A stretch of 64,000 nucleotides of DNA from Phycisphaeraceae bacterium. GTDB taxonomy: Bacteria; Planctomycetota; Phycisphaerae; Phycisphaerales; Phycisphaeraceae. Under the pieces are notes generated by a model. The model ran no database searches, was not told the DNA's origin, and saw nothing but the letters and a program-made list of their open reading frames with translations. The stretch's first letter is position 1. The number at the start of each line of letters is the position of its first letter. Below are positions 53,083 through 64,000 of this stretch, piece by piece. Position numbers and translations under genes: made by a program. Location of the stretch: NCBI GenBank assembly GCA_028277745.1, contig JANQFR010000068.1, positions 46,676 through 110,675 of the forward strand, given 5' to 3'.

Positions 53083-54044
53083 CCGCCTTGCCCCCGCTGC
53101 TGGCCGCCGGCAACCCGCTGAACCACGTCATCGACAAGCCCATCGGTCACCACGAGCAGTGGTGGATCAGCAACGTCACCGTCATGCTCATCGTCAGCGC
53201 GGTCCTGACCGTCCTGATCCTCGTCCCCGCCGCCAAACGGATCGCCGCCGGCATCGAGACCGGCACCAACCCCAGGAGCCGGGGCGTCCTGGCCAACCTC
53301 GTCGAGGCGATCTGCGTCGGCCTCCGCGACGAGATCTTCAAGCCCATCCTCAAGGACCAGACCGACAAGTACATGCCCATCCTCTGGACCTTCTTCTGGT
53401 TCATCCTCATCTGCAACCTGATGGGCCTGGTCCCGATCCTCGACCTGACCGCCATGATCGGCGTCAACACCGTCTTCGACGGCGAGAAATTCTACACCCA
53501 CGGCATCGGCGGGACCGCGACGCAGTCGATCTGGGTCACCGGCGGCCTCGCGTTCGTCGCGTTCTGCTTCTACAACTGGCAGGGCCTCAAGGAAGACCCG
53601 ATGGCCTACTTCGCCCACTTCACCGGCGGGGCGCCGTGGTACGTGGCGTGGATTATCGTCCCGGTCGAGATCATCGGCCTGTTCGTGAAGCCGTTCGCGC
53701 TGGCGGTGCGTTTGTTCGCGAACATGACCGGCGGACACGTGCTGCTGGCGGCCCTGTTCGGGTTCGTGCCCGCGCTGGGCGGGGCGCTGGGCGCCGTTGG
53801 CCTCGCCGCCGGGATCCTGCCCATGATCGGCGCCGTCGCGATCTACATGCTCGAAGTCGTCGTCGCCTTCCTCCAGGCGTTCATCTTCGCGTTCCTCACC
53901 GGCCTGTTCCTTTCGCAACTGGTGGTTCACGCGGATCATGAAGACCATGAGGACCACCACGGCGAGCCCGACCACGACCTGCCCGGGGACCTGGACAACC
54001 GCGGACAACCCCTGCAGGGCCCTGTGCCCGGAGCATCGATCTGA
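53079..54044 (+). CDS. atpB: ATP synthase F0 subunit a
   Basis: 321 residues from the ATG at 53079. LWTFFWFILICNLMGLVP is typical of the second helix, and the key Arg of the proton path is in FALAVRLFANMTGGH. It passes protons to the c ring. A His/Asp/Glu-rich tail (HADHEDHEDHHGEPDHD) follows the last helix, which is unusual. Confidence 0.95.
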   Translation: MTALPPLLAAGNPLNHVIDKPIGHHEQWWISNVTVMLIVSAVLTVLILVPAAKRIAAGIETGTNPRSRGVLANLVEAICVGLRDEIFKPILKDQTDKYMPILWTFFWFILICNLMGLVPILDLTAMIGVNTVFDGEKFYTHGIGGTATQSIWVTGGLAFVAFCFYNWQGLKEDPMAYFAHFTGGAPWYVAWIIVPVEIIGLFVKPFALAVRLFANMTGGHVLLAALFGFVPALGGALGAVGLAAGILPMIGAVAIYMLEVVVAFLQAFIFAFLTGLFLSQLVVHADHEDHEDHHGEPDHDLPGDLDNRGQPLQGPVPGASI

Positions 54045-54184
54045 TCCGAACGGCCATGAGCCCGAACACGACATCACGTCCCCACCGGTCGAGTCAGGCG
54101 GCCGTTGAGCCCAACTATCGGGCATCGGGGATGACACCCGTTGCGACCTGACCGCAGCAACCCCGTATGGACAGGAGTCCGGTT

Positions 54185-54529
54185 ATGAAGAAGTTGGTTC
54201 TGACAGGAGCGTTGATGCTTTTTGCATCACTCGCGACGCTGGCGTTCACCGCGCCGGCGGAGGCGGCGGACGAACCCGGCGTGACGGCGTCGGCCCCGCA
54301 GCCGGCGGTGCCGGGCATCGCCAAGGCGGGCGCCGCGCTGGGCGCGGGCTTGGTGATCATGGGCGGCGGCAAGAGCATCGGCAACATCGGCAGCAACGCC
54401 GTGCAGGCCATCGCCCGCCAGCCCGAGGCCGGCGGCGCGATCTTCCAGAACATGATCATCTCCGCCGCGCTGATCGAGGGCGCCACGCTGTTCGCGGTGG
54501 TCGTGACGCTCCTGGTCGCACTCGGCTAG
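54185..54529 (+). CDS. atpE: ATP synthase F0 subunit c
   Basis: 114 residues. A signal-peptide-like start (MKKLVLTGALMLFASLATLA to AEAADEP) precedes two helices with the polar loop AIARQPEAGG. The ion-binding Glu is in SAALIEGATLF. The position that is Gln in Na+ rings is hydrophobic here, so proton use is likely. The 140-nt spacer before it is gene-free. Confidence 0.93.
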   Translation: MKKLVLTGALMLFASLATLAFTAPAEAADEPGVTASAPQPAVPGIAKAGAALGAGLVIMGGGKSIGNIGSNAVQAIARQPEAGGAIFQNMIISAALIEGATLFAVVVTLLVALG

Positions 54530-54601
54530 ACTACGCAACCCCTCCCCGGCGGCGGTCAGCGCCGCCGCCGGGCGTTTCCCGACCCGACGGAGAACCCACC
54601 G

Positions 54602-55183
54602 GTGTTATCCCCTTTCCCCGCCCGCGCAGCCGCATGCGTGCTCGTCCTCGCCGCCCCCAGCCTGGCCTGGGCCGCCGATGAGAACCCCAACCTCTTTTCA
54701 GGCACGATCTGGCAGTCGGTCGCCTCGATCATCGCGTTTACGATCCTGCTCGCCGTCCTGGGCAAGTACGCCTGGGGCCCGATCATCACCGCGCTGCAGG
54801 ACCGCGAGAACAAGATCCGCGACGACATCGAGACCGCCGAGCAGCGCGCCGCCGAGGCGACCGCGACCCTCGAACAGTACCAGCAGCAACTGGCCGAGGC
54901 CCGCAAGGAATCGCAGCGCATCCTCGACCAGGCGCGGGACGACGCCCGCCGGCTGGCGGCTCAGCTGAAGGCCGAGTGCGACGCCGATCTCAACCTGATG
55001 AAAGACAAGGCCCACCAGGAGATCGAGCAGGCCAAGGAGCAGGCGCTCGCGGACGTCTACACCCAGACCGCGACCCTCGCCACCGACGTCGCCGCCCGCA
55101 TCCTCCAGCGCGAGCTCAACGCCGAGGACCAGAAATCGCTGGTCGAGGCGTCGCTCAGCGAGTACCGCGCCTCGCGCAACTGA
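54602..55183 (+). CDS. atpF: ATP synthase F0 subunit b
   Basis: 193 residues, GTG start. A signal-like start, one membrane helix (IWQSVASIIAFTILLAVLGKYAWGP region) and a long charged coiled coil such as EQRAAEATATLEQYQQQLAE. It forms the stator stalk. Only one b gene is present. Confidence 0.92.
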   Translation: MLSPFPARAAACVLVLAAPSLAWAADENPNLFSGTIWQSVASIIAFTILLAVLGKYAWGPIITALQDRENKIRDDIETAEQRAAEATATLEQYQQQLAEARKESQRILDQARDDARRLAAQLKAECDADLNLMKDKAHQEIEQAKEQALADVYTQTATLATDVAARILQRELNAEDQKSLVEASLSEYRASRN

Positions 55184-55225
55184 TCCGCGCCGCGTCTCCG
55201 TTTTGTCCCCCGCAGGAGCCGAACG

Positions 55226-55831
55226 TTGCCCTCGACCGCCGAACAACCCCGCACCGACCAGGTCAGCGAGGTCTATGCGCAAGCTCTGCTCGAATTGAGC
55301 GATCACCACGGCGTCACTGACGCGATGGCAGAAGAACTGGCCGACCTGTCGGCGCTGTTGACCGACAACGCCGACCTCCGCCGCCTCCTGGAGAGCCGGG
55401 TCATCGGCCGCGAAGAGCGCACCTTGATGATCCAGCGCCTGTTCGAGGGGAAGATGTCCGACGCCCTCTACCGGTTTATCCAGGTCCTCAACCGCAAGAA
55501 CCGCCTCGACGCGTTGCAGCGGATCGTATTGGCCTACACGGCGATGCTCGCCGCCCGCAGCGGCCGGGTGACGGTGCAGGCCTTCACCGCGACGCCGATG
55601 GACCCCGCCGCCGCGGACCACGTGCGCGGGGCCGTGGCCGCCGCGTTCGACGGGCGCGAGATCGAGCTGTCGCAGATCGTGGACGAATCCCTCATCGGCG
55701 GCCTCAAGCTCCGCGTGGGCGATCAGCTCATCGACGGCAGCGTCGCCACGCAGCTCAAGCTGATCAAACGCAACATGGTCGCCGCCGGCCGCCAGAAGGC
55801 GCGGGCGATTGTTTCACAAGGAACGGAATGA
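55226..55831 (+). CDS. atpH: ATP synthase F1 delta subunit
   Basis: 201 residues from a TTG start with GCAGGAG upstream. SEVYAQALLELSDHHGV at the start and VDESLIGGLKLRVGDQLIDG at the end are the OSCP/delta signatures. It ties F1 to the b stalk. Confidence 0.93.
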   Translation: MPSTAEQPRTDQVSEVYAQALLELSDHHGVTDAMAEELADLSALLTDNADLRRLLESRVIGREERTLMIQRLFEGKMSDALYRFIQVLNRKNRLDALQRIVLAYTAMLAARSGRVTVQAFTATPMDPAAADHVRGAVAAAFDGREIELSQIVDESLIGGLKLRVGDQLIDGSVATQLKLIKRNMVAAGRQKARAIVSQGTE

Positions 55832-55920
55832 AACCGCAGATGAACGCGGATGCACACAGATAAAACCCGCAGCAGGAGCCCCTTCCTCCGATCTGCGTTG
55901 ATCTGCGTCCATCCGCGGTT
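55832..55920 (+). repeat. Dispersed repeat in inverted pair, atpH-atpA spacer
   Basis: Left arm 55832-55861 (starts AACCGCAGATGAACGCGGAT) and right arm 55891-55920 are imperfect reverse complements. The sequence type, AACCGCAGATnnACGC, is a dispersed repeat found in many bacteria. A fragment of the same unit lies at 62690-62702, at the end of tsaD. Confidence 0.7.
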
Positions 55921-55941
55921 CCAAACCCCTTTGAGAATGTC

Positions 55942-57477
<1,536 letters not shown>

Positions 57478-57482
57478 CCGCG

Positions 57483-57761
57483 ATGAACAGCCTCCTTTTC
57501 ACACTGGTGCAGCAAGGTCCGGGGCCCGAAGTCATGATCGGCGGCGGGCTTTCGCTGCTTTCGCTGTTCGGATTGATTTGCTGTGCCGCGTTACCCGGGT
57601 TGGTGCTCCTGGCGCTGTGGATCTGGGCGTTGGTCGACTGCGCGATGCGTGAGTTTGAAGGCAACGACAAAATCATCTGGATCCTGGTGATCCTGCTCGC
57701 CAACTGGATCGGCGCCCTGATTTACCTGTTTGTCGGCCGATCCAAGGGCCGTAAAGTCTGA
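57483..57761 (+). CDS. Small membrane protein (PLDc_N-like domain)
   Basis: 92 residues, two or three membrane helices. [20 protein letters not shown] followed by [17 protein letters not shown] matches the PLDc_N domain that also occurs alone as a small membrane protein. It starts 5 nt after atpA and may be co-transcribed with it, but has no known link to ATP synthase. Confidence 0.78.
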   Translation: MNSLLFTLVQQGPGPEVMIGGGLSLLSLFGLICCAALPGLVLLALWIWALVDCAMREFEGNDKIIWILVILLANWIGALIYLFVGRSKGRKV

Positions 57762-57869
57762 TTTACGCCGTTGACCGCCTTCTCCCGCTGGCGAAATCCG
57801 CCCCGTCAACCTAAACTTGAATGACGTGGCGACTCTCGGAATATCGGCGTTAAGGTGGGAAAAACAGGT

Positions 57870-59168
<1,299 letters not shown>

Positions 59169-59228
59169 TGTTTCGAGCCCGTCAACCTGACCTGTCGCCT
59201 TCCGTTCATTGAGTGATGAATGTTGAGG

Positions 59229-59282
59229 TTAGCCGGGCCGCTACGCGGCCCCGGACCAGGCGGGCGTAGCCCGCCGGCTTAA
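59229..59282 (+). repeat. Paired palindrome, gltA-lnt spacer
   Basis: GGGCCGC-TAC-GCGGCCC (59235-59251) and GGCGGGC-GTA-GCCCGCC (59259-59275), between TTAGCC and GGCTTAA ends. The architecture is that of the elements at 12006 and 23648, with other stem sequences. Confidence 0.7.
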
Positions 59283-59312
59283 GGATTAACCTGGAGTTGA
59301 TCGGCTCTGAAG

Positions 59313-59343
59313 ACAGCCCGAACCTGCGGTCCGGCGCTAAACC
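59313..59343 (-). repeat. 42-bp-repeat family, partial third copy
   Basis: On the minus strand GTTTAGCGCCGG onward matches the repeats at 39006 and 39923 over about 30 nt with three differences, up to GGGCTGT. Confidence 0.7.
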
Positions 59344-59372
59344 ATGCGACCGGTTGTGGTAGTCTTGCGTCC

Positions 59373-61106
59373 ATGTCCAGGCGACGACGGATCACACGCC
59401 GGGGGATGGCCGGCTGGGGGCTCCACCTGACCGCGGCGGGGCTGACCGCCCTGATGCTGGGGCTGGCGTTTCCCGAGCCGGGCTGGTGGTGGATCGCGTA
59501 CGTTGCGCTGGTCCCGGCCGGGGTGATGGCGGCCCGGTCGCGGCGGCCGTGGGTGCTCCTGGCGACGAGCTGGCTGGCGTTCCTGGCGTTCTGGCTGGTG
59601 CGGATCGGCTGGGTGGCGCCGGTGGCCACGACGGGGGGTTACCTCGCGCTGTCGGGCCTGATGGCGTTGTGGCTGGCGGGGGGGGTGTGGCTAGCGTGGG
59701 TGCTGATGAGCAAGTGGGGGCTGGTGTCGGTGCTGGCGTTGCCGGCGGCGTGGGTGACGATGGAGCTGGGCCGATCCAGCCTGATCGCCGGGGGCTTCGG
59801 GTGGTTCGTGCTGGGGCACAGCCAGGCTCCGTGGCGGGTCGGCGAGATGAGCCGAGTGGTGCAGATCGCGGACCTCTTCGGCGAACTGGGGGTGAGCTTC
59901 TTCGTGGCGATGACCAACGGGCTGATCGTCGATCTGCTGACCCGGCCGCTGGTGCGGGTGGACAGCGGCAAGGCGCGGGCGCGTAAAACGATCACCGCCG
60001 CGGTCGTCCTGTGGCTGGCGGCTGGCATGGGGACCTGGGTCTACGGCGCCTATCGGCTGGGTGAGGTGACTGATGAGCGGGGCCCGGTCATCGCGGTGGT
60101 GCAGACCGATGTGATGCTGAGCCACGCCGCGCCGCGCGACGACGCGGACGAGGCCGCCGACTGGGCGGAGTTGCTCCGGCTGACTGTTGAAGCGGCGCGG
60201 AGCGACCCGCCGCCGATGCTGGTCGTCTGGCCGGAGACGATGACGCCCGCGCCGGTGAACGCCGAGGCGCGGGCGATGGCGGTCGGCGGGCCGGGCGGGA
60301 TCTACGGATCGCGGCTGGTGCATGAGCAGATCGCCCAATTCGCCCGGGAGCTGGGCGTGTCGATCCTGGTGGGGTCGGGATCGATCGACGAGCTGGCCGA
60401 GGTCGCGATGCCCGGCGGCGAAACCGGGCTTTTGCCGTCGAAACGGGCGAACAGCGTGCACCTGTACAGCGTCGACGGGGCGCAGTCACCTCAACGCTAC
60501 GACAAGATGCACCTGGTGCCTTTCGGGGAGTACGTGCCGTGGGTCGGGGGCTGGCCGTGGGCGAAGGACCGCTTCATGGCGTGGTTCAGCCCGTGGGGGG
60601 TGGACTACACCTTGACCCCCGGCGGCGATCCGGTGGTGTTCGAGGTGCAGGCTCCGATCGGGACCTACGTCTTGCGGACGGCGACGCCGGTGTGTTACGA
60701 GGACGCGTCGCCGGGGGTGGTGAGGCGGATGGTTTACGGCCCGGACGGGCGCAAACGGGCGGACCTGCTGGCGAACATGACGAACGCCGGCTGGTATCCG
60801 GGGACGGGGCAGCGATGGCAGCAGTTGCAGATCGCGACGCTGCGGTGCGTGGAGAACCGCGTGCCGATGGTGCGGAGCGTGAACACGGGGGTGTCGGCGG
60901 TGATCGATTCCGGCGGGGTGGTGCGGGCGGCGTTGGCGCCGGGCGCGGCGGGCTGGCTGTCGGAGCCCGTGCGTCCGGACGGCCGATCGAGCCTCTACGG
61001 AGCGCTGGGCCGGTGGCCGGCGGTCGTGCTCGCCGGGCTGACCCTGGCGGCCGCCTTTGGCGGACTGCTGCGTCGCGGTACGATAAAGTCTTCAGCACGG
61101 CACTGA
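59373..61106 (+). CDS. lnt: Apolipoprotein N-acyltransferase
   Basis: 577 residues. About six membrane helices (1-230) and a nitrilase-like domain with the catalytic triad: Glu in VVWPETMTPAP, Lys in YDKMHLVPFGEYVP and Cys in TPVCYEDASP. One last helix closes the protein. It N-acylates lipoproteins; the HEAT lipoprotein at 37.3 kb is a possible client. A weak TAGTCT lies 7 nt before the ATG. Confidence 0.93.
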   Translation: MSRRRRITRRGMAGWGLHLTAAGLTALMLGLAFPEPGWWWIAYVALVPAGVMAARSRRPWVLLATSWLAFLAFWLVRIGWVAPVATTGGYLALSGLMALWLAGGVWLAWVLMSKWGLVSVLALPAAWVTMELGRSSLIAGGFGWFVLGHSQAPWRVGEMSRVVQIADLFGELGVSFFVAMTNGLIVDLLTRPLVRVDSGKARARKTITAAVVLWLAAGMGTWVYGAYRLGEVTDERGPVIAVVQTDVMLSHAAPRDDADEAADWAELLRLTVEAARSDPPPMLVVWPETMTPAPVNAEARAMAVGGPGGIYGSRLVHEQIAQFARELGVSILVGSGSIDELAEVAMPGGETGLLPSKRANSVHLYSVDGAQSPQRYDKMHLVPFGEYVPWVGGWPWAKDRFMAWFSPWGVDYTLTPGGDPVVFEVQAPIGTYVLRTATPVCYEDASPGVVRRMVYGPDGRKRADLLANMTNAGWYPGTGQRWQQLQIATLRCVENRVPMVRSVNTGVSAVIDSGGVVRAALAPGAAGWLSEPVRPDGRSSLYGALGRWPAVVLAGLTLAAAFGGLLRRGTIKSSARH

Positions 61107-61125
61107 CCGGGAAAGGAGTCCGACG

Positions 61126-62241
61126 ATGAGACCATTGAGCTTCCTGATCGCCGCCTGTCTGGCGGCCACGGCCCACGCGGACGTGGGCGACCTGGGGGCG
61201 GTGAGCGCGGTGGAGACGCTGTCGCGGGCCGAGCCCCAGGCCGTGGATGTGATCCTCCAGGCGTCGCGCAGCGAAAACCCGAACATGCGGGCCAACGCGA
61301 TCGAGGCGATGGAGCCCCTGCCCGACCGGCTACTGCCGCTGGCCCAGCTCGGGGCGGGTGACCCGGACCGCGTGGTGCGATACCGCGCCTTGACGGCGAT
61401 CGGCCGGCTGAAGTTCCGCGAGATGGGGCCGACCGCCGAACGGCACGTTGACGACCCGTCGCCGTCGGTGCGCGCCGCGGCGATCTTCGCCGCCTACGAG
61501 TGCGGCCGGCCGGTCGATGTCAGCGCCATGGTCCCCTTGCTGACCAACCCCAGCCCGATCGTCCGCATCAACGTCGCCACGCTCATCGGCCTGATGGGCG
61601 AGCCCTCCGCGATCCCGATGCTCTATGACATGGCCAAGTCGCCCATGCGCCGCGCCAACGTCGCCGAGAGCATGGTGGTCCAGGTGACGATCGCCCGGGC
61701 CATCGTCCAGCTGGGCGACCTGGAGATGCTCGATGTGATCCGCGCCCAGGCGTATTCCGACCTGGTGGAGGTCCGGGTGATGGCGATCGATATGCTCGGC
61801 GAACTGGGCGACCGGGTGTACATCCCCGCGTTCATTCAGATGCTGAAAGACCCGACGGTCGAGGTGCGGCTGGCCGCGGCGACCGCCCTCGTGCGTCTGG
61901 GCGCGAACGACGGGCTTTCGCAGCTGCGCAAAGCCGCACGTTTTTCGTCCGAAGACGTTGCTGCGCTGGCCCGGAAGGCGTTGGATGAGACGCGCGATCC
62001 GCGCGTCCGCGACCGGTTCACGCAGTTGTTGAACAACGCCGACGCCCGTCAACAGGTCGCGTCCGACGTGCGGGCCCAGGCGGCGTACGGCTTGAGCTTC
62101 ACACGCGACGACCCATCGGCCAGGGCCTTGGTGGGCTTAATGAACGACCCGGAGGACAACGTGCGCCTCGCCGCCGCGGCCGGCGTGTTGCGGGCGATCC
62201 CGCGGCAGCAGACCGTGTGGCTCGACCCTAACGTGCAATAA
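61126..62241 (+). CDS. Exported HEAT-repeat protein
   Basis: 371 residues: a cleavable signal peptide (MRPLSFLIAACLAATAHA), then eight or nine HEAT-like repeats such as DRVVRYRALTAIGRLKF, SPSVRAAAIFAAYECGRP, VEVRVMAIDMLGELGD and VEVRLAAATALVRLGAN. It presumably binds proteins in the periplasm. GAAAGGAG precedes the ATG, 19 nt after lnt. Function unknown. Confidence 0.87.
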   Translation: MRPLSFLIAACLAATAHADVGDLGAVSAVETLSRAEPQAVDVILQASRSENPNMRANAIEAMEPLPDRLLPLAQLGAGDPDRVVRYRALTAIGRLKFREMGPTAERHVDDPSPSVRAAAIFAAYECGRPVDVSAMVPLLTNPSPIVRINVATLIGLMGEPSAIPMLYDMAKSPMRRANVAESMVVQVTIARAIVQLGDLEMLDVIRAQAYSDLVEVRVMAIDMLGELGDRVYIPAFIQMLKDPTVEVRLAAATALVRLGANDGLSQLRKAARFSSEDVAALARKALDETRDPRVRDRFTQLLNNADARQQVASDVRAQAAYGLSFTRDDPSARALVGLMNDPEDNVRLAAAAGVLRAIPRQQTVWLDPNVQ

Positions 62242-62647
62242 GCGACGCCCACGCCTCTCGCGCCGGCGGGCGCGGGAAACCCCATTCCGCCGCCAGCGCA
62301 TCGGCGGCCGCTTCCGGATCGTCGCCGTCCCAGCGTCCTTCGTTCCGCAGGTATGCGTGCGCCAACTCGTGCGCAATCAGCCACCGCACGAACGGGCGCC
62401 GGGCGCGACGCAGCGTCCGCTTGAGCACCACGCTCCGGCTGCCCCCCGAACCGAACCGCGGCACGCCCATCGGCACCCGCATCACCGCCGACGGCCCGGG
62501 CTCGTAGTCACAGATCACAAACCCCGGATCGTTCATCAGGTCGTCACGCACCGCTTTGGGCAGCTCGCCGATCACGTGAGCCGCGTGCGTGTGCAGGTGA
62601 TCGTCGAGGCGGAACGCCGACAGCCATTGGTCGATGAGTGCAACCAC
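62228..62647 (-). CDS. Zincin-like protein with HELAH motif
   Basis: 139 residues from a GTG at 62647. RWLIAHELAHAYLRNEGRWD contains HExxH, and DPEAAADALAAEWGFPRP could provide the third ligand (Glu or Asp), as in ImmA/IrrE- or SprT-like proteins. No DNA-binding helix-turn-helix is seen. The GTG is 6 nt after a TACGAT box, which also argues against a longer N-terminus. It overlaps the convergent HEAT gene by 14 nt. Substrate unknown. Confidence 0.7.
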   Translation of the reverse strand: MVALIDQWLSAFRLDDHLHTHAAHVIGELPKAVRDDLMNDPGFVICDYEPGPSAVMRVPMGVPRFGSGGSRSVVLKRTLRRARRPFVRWLIAHELAHAYLRNEGRWDGDDPEAAADALAAEWGFPRPPAREAWASLIAR

Positions 62648-62653
62648 GCCGGA

Positions 62654-62659
62654 ATCGTA
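62654..62659 (-). promoter_or_regulatory. TACGAT -10 box directly upstream of the zincin-like gene
   Basis: TACGAT on the minus strand ends 6 nt before the GTG at 62647. No Shine-Dalgarno is present. It supports the GTG start. Confidence 0.45.
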
Positions 62660-62689
62660 GCCGGGGGGAGGTGGGGGGATCAAGTCATG

Positions 62690-62702
62690 AAACCGCAGAT
62701 GA
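62690..62702 (+). repeat. Fragment of the AACCGCAGATGAA repeat
   Basis: AAACCGCAGATGAA begins here and stops abruptly just before the tsaD stop codon. It matches the left arm of the element at 55832. Confidence 0.55.
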
Positions 62703-62703
62703 A

Positions 62704-63777
62704 TCACTCTGACGACGACGCGACCGCGGGCAGGTGCAGGTCGTCGACGCGCCCCGCTTCGAGCAGATGAAAAGCGTGTCCCGCGATCATCGCGGCGTTG
62801 TCCATGCAGTACGCCATGTCGGGGAGGAACACGTCGAGCCCCTGAGGCGGACCCCATTCCGCGGCGCGCCGGCGGAGCAGGGAGTTGGCGCTGACCCCGC
62901 CGCCGATGATGAGCGACCGCGGCGGCCGCCCGTTTCCGACCATCCGCCGCCGGGCGCGCTCCAGCTTGATCATCACCGCGTCGATCGCGGCGGCCTGGAA
63001 CGACGCGGCCAGGTCGGCCCGCTGCGCGTCGGTGAGGTCGTCGGCGCTGCGTTCGAACACGGCGTCGCGTCCCCGGCCGCGCGGGTGGCCCCGCACCGTG
63101 TAGAGCAGGGCGGTCTTGAGGCCGGAGAACGAGAAGTCGAGGCTGTCGGGGCCGAGGGTGGAGCGCGGCAGGTCGTGGGCGCGGGGGTCGCCCTGGGCGG
63201 CGAGTCGGTCGAGCCTCGGGCCGCCGGGGTAACCCAGCCCGAGGATGACGGCGGCCTTGTCGTACGCCTCGCCCACCGCGTCGTCGATCGTGCGCCCCAG
63301 CAGGGTCTGCTCGAGCGGCGCGTCCATGTCATAGAGCGAGGTGTGCCCGCCGGAGACGACCAGCCCCAGCGCGGGGAAGGCCGGCCGCGGCGGGTCGGCC
63401 GGCGGTTGGGCGAGCCCGGCGGCGCTGAGGTGGGCCTGCACGTGGTCGACGCCGATCAGCGGCCGATCCAGCGACCACGCCAGCGCCTTGGCTGCGCTGA
63501 CGCCGACGATGAGCGAGCCGATCAGCCCCGGCCGGTTGCCGACGGCGATCGCGTCGAGCTGCTCGAACCCCACGCCCGCCCGGTCCAGCGCGTCGCGCAG
63601 GACGGGGGTGAGGCGTTCGAGGTGCGCCCGGCTGGCGATCTCGGGGACCACGCCGCGGTAGCGCTCGTGCAGGTCGTGCTGGGCCGAGATGACGTTGGCG
63701 CGGACACGGCCGCCGTCCTCCACTACGGCGGCGGCGGTTTCGTCGCAACTGGTCTCGAGGCCGAGGATCAGCGTCAC
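62704..63777 (-). CDS. tsaD: tRNA N6-adenosine threonylcarbamoyltransferase TsaD
   Basis: 357 residues. LGLETSCDETAAAVV, the metal-binding HVQAHLSA, LVVSGGHTSLYDMD and GGGVSANSLLR are all typical. With TsaB, C and E it makes t6A37 in ANN-decoding tRNAs. It begins 7 nt after the gene that enters from the right edge. The stop TGA abuts a repeat fragment. Confidence 0.95.
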   Translation of the reverse strand: MTLILGLETSCDETAAAVVEDGGRVRANVISAQHDLHERYRGVVPEIASRAHLERLTPVLRDALDRAGVGFEQLDAIAVGNRPGLIGSLIVGVSAAKALAWSLDRPLIGVDHVQAHLSAAGLAQPPADPPRPAFPALGLVVSGGHTSLYDMDAPLEQTLLGRTIDDAVGEAYDKAAVILGLGYPGGPRLDRLAAQGDPRAHDLPRSTLGPDSLDFSFSGLKTALLYTVRGHPRGRGRDAVFERSADDLTDAQRADLAASFQAAAIDAVMIKLERARRRMVGNGRPPRSLIIGGGVSANSLLRRRAAEWGPPQGLDVFLPDMAYCMDNAAMIAGHAFHLLEAGRVDDLHLPAVASSSE

Positions 63778-63784
63778 GGGCGGT

Positions 63785-64000
63785 TCATTCCGCCGGCTGG
63801 GTCGCGGGCGCCGACGGCTGTTGCGGCTTGGGTTCGAGCGGGTCGAGGGTCGGCGCCGTCTCCGCCGCCTTGACCTGCTCCTCGACCTTCAAGGGGTCGG
63901 TCGCCGAGGCGGCGGGCATCTCGACCGTCAGGTCCCCGTTTTCAAGCTTGTCAAGCTCTTCCTCGGCCTTGGTCAGCGATTCACGCAGCAGCTCGATCCG
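63785..64000 (-). CDS. C-terminal end of an unknown protein (5' end outside window)
   Basis: 71 residues before a TGA at 63785-63787; the frame stays open to the right edge. The first part is a charged helix, LLRESLTKAEEELDKLENGD, likely coiled coil; the rest is Ala/Pro/Glu-rich and ends PSAPATQPAE. It lies 7 nt before tsaD in the same direction. I recognise no family from this piece. Confidence 0.65.
   Translation of the reverse strand, partial: RIELLRESLTKAEEELDKLENGDLTVEMPAASATDPLKVEEQVKAAETAPTLDPLEPKPQQPSAPATQPAE

Noticed and set aside
62648..62857. N-terminal extension of the zincin-like protein
   Set aside because: The extra frame runs through a -10 box, a repeat fragment and the end of tsaD, and is Arg-rich noise.

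Overview
This is a contiguous, gene-dense, high-GC bacterial chromosome segment with about 80 protein genes and no rRNA, tRNA, CRISPR array or prophage that I can see. The likely source is a planctomycete, probably of the Phycisphaerae. The clues are the lone sulfatase, HEAT-repeat exported proteins, S5 and L17 with long low-complexity tails, GC-rich palindromes in gene spacers, and many genes without Shine-Dalgarno sites. That placement is an inference from gene content, not from a tree.

Layout. 1-4.9 kb (minus): moaE (cut by the window edge), a sulfatase, transaldolase, a membrane thioredoxin-like protein and a tail-anchored Ser/Thr kinase. 5.1-9.7 kb (plus): polyprenyl diphosphate synthase, a PAS-GAF-receiver protein that lacks kinase modules, an RsmB-type rRNA methyltransferase and a bifunctional-nuclease-family protein. 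9.7-25.7 kb (plus): a fused S10-spc-alpha ribosomal cluster (rpsJ to rplQ) with secY, map, infA, rpmJ and rpoA, closed by an intrinsic terminator; rpmD, adk and rpsD are absent from their usual places. 25.8-30.6 kb: glycosyltransferase, RmlC-like epimerase, surE, mgtE, a single-domain response regulator and a small unknown protein.

30.7-36.2 kb (minus): pstS-pstC-pstA-pstB-phoU behind a PhoP-box-like TTAACA pair. 36.2-42.9 kb: UbiA prenyltransferase, HEAT lipoprotein, trpC, an MBL-fold hydrolase between two copies of a 42-bp repeat, and three-subunit transhydrogenase genes. 43.0-51.2 kb: two YjbQ paralogues, cyclophilin, ROK kinase, gatC-gatA, queF, a SUFU-domain protein, a RAYT-like HUH protein between two paired-palindrome elements, and a GGDEF/EAL protein. 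51.5-57.5 kb (plus): a rearranged ATP synthase cluster (gamma, AtpZ-like, subunit I, a, c, b, delta, alpha) without beta and epsilon. 57.5-64 kb: small membrane protein, citrate synthase, lnt, HEAT protein, a zincin-like protein, tsaD and the 3' end of an unknown gene.

Three signals cut across the genes. First, at least eight genes have a -10-like hexamer (TACAAT, TATCCT, TATGAT, TACGAT) ending only 6-9 nt before the start codon, which predicts leaderless mRNAs. Second, the ribosomal spacers are filled with perfect GC hairpins; two of them (after rpmJ and after rpsM) carry the same ordered set of four hairpins with different stem sequences but preserved pairing and mostly GCA loops. Third, paired palindromes recur in several sequence families, and one family flanks the RAYT-like gene.
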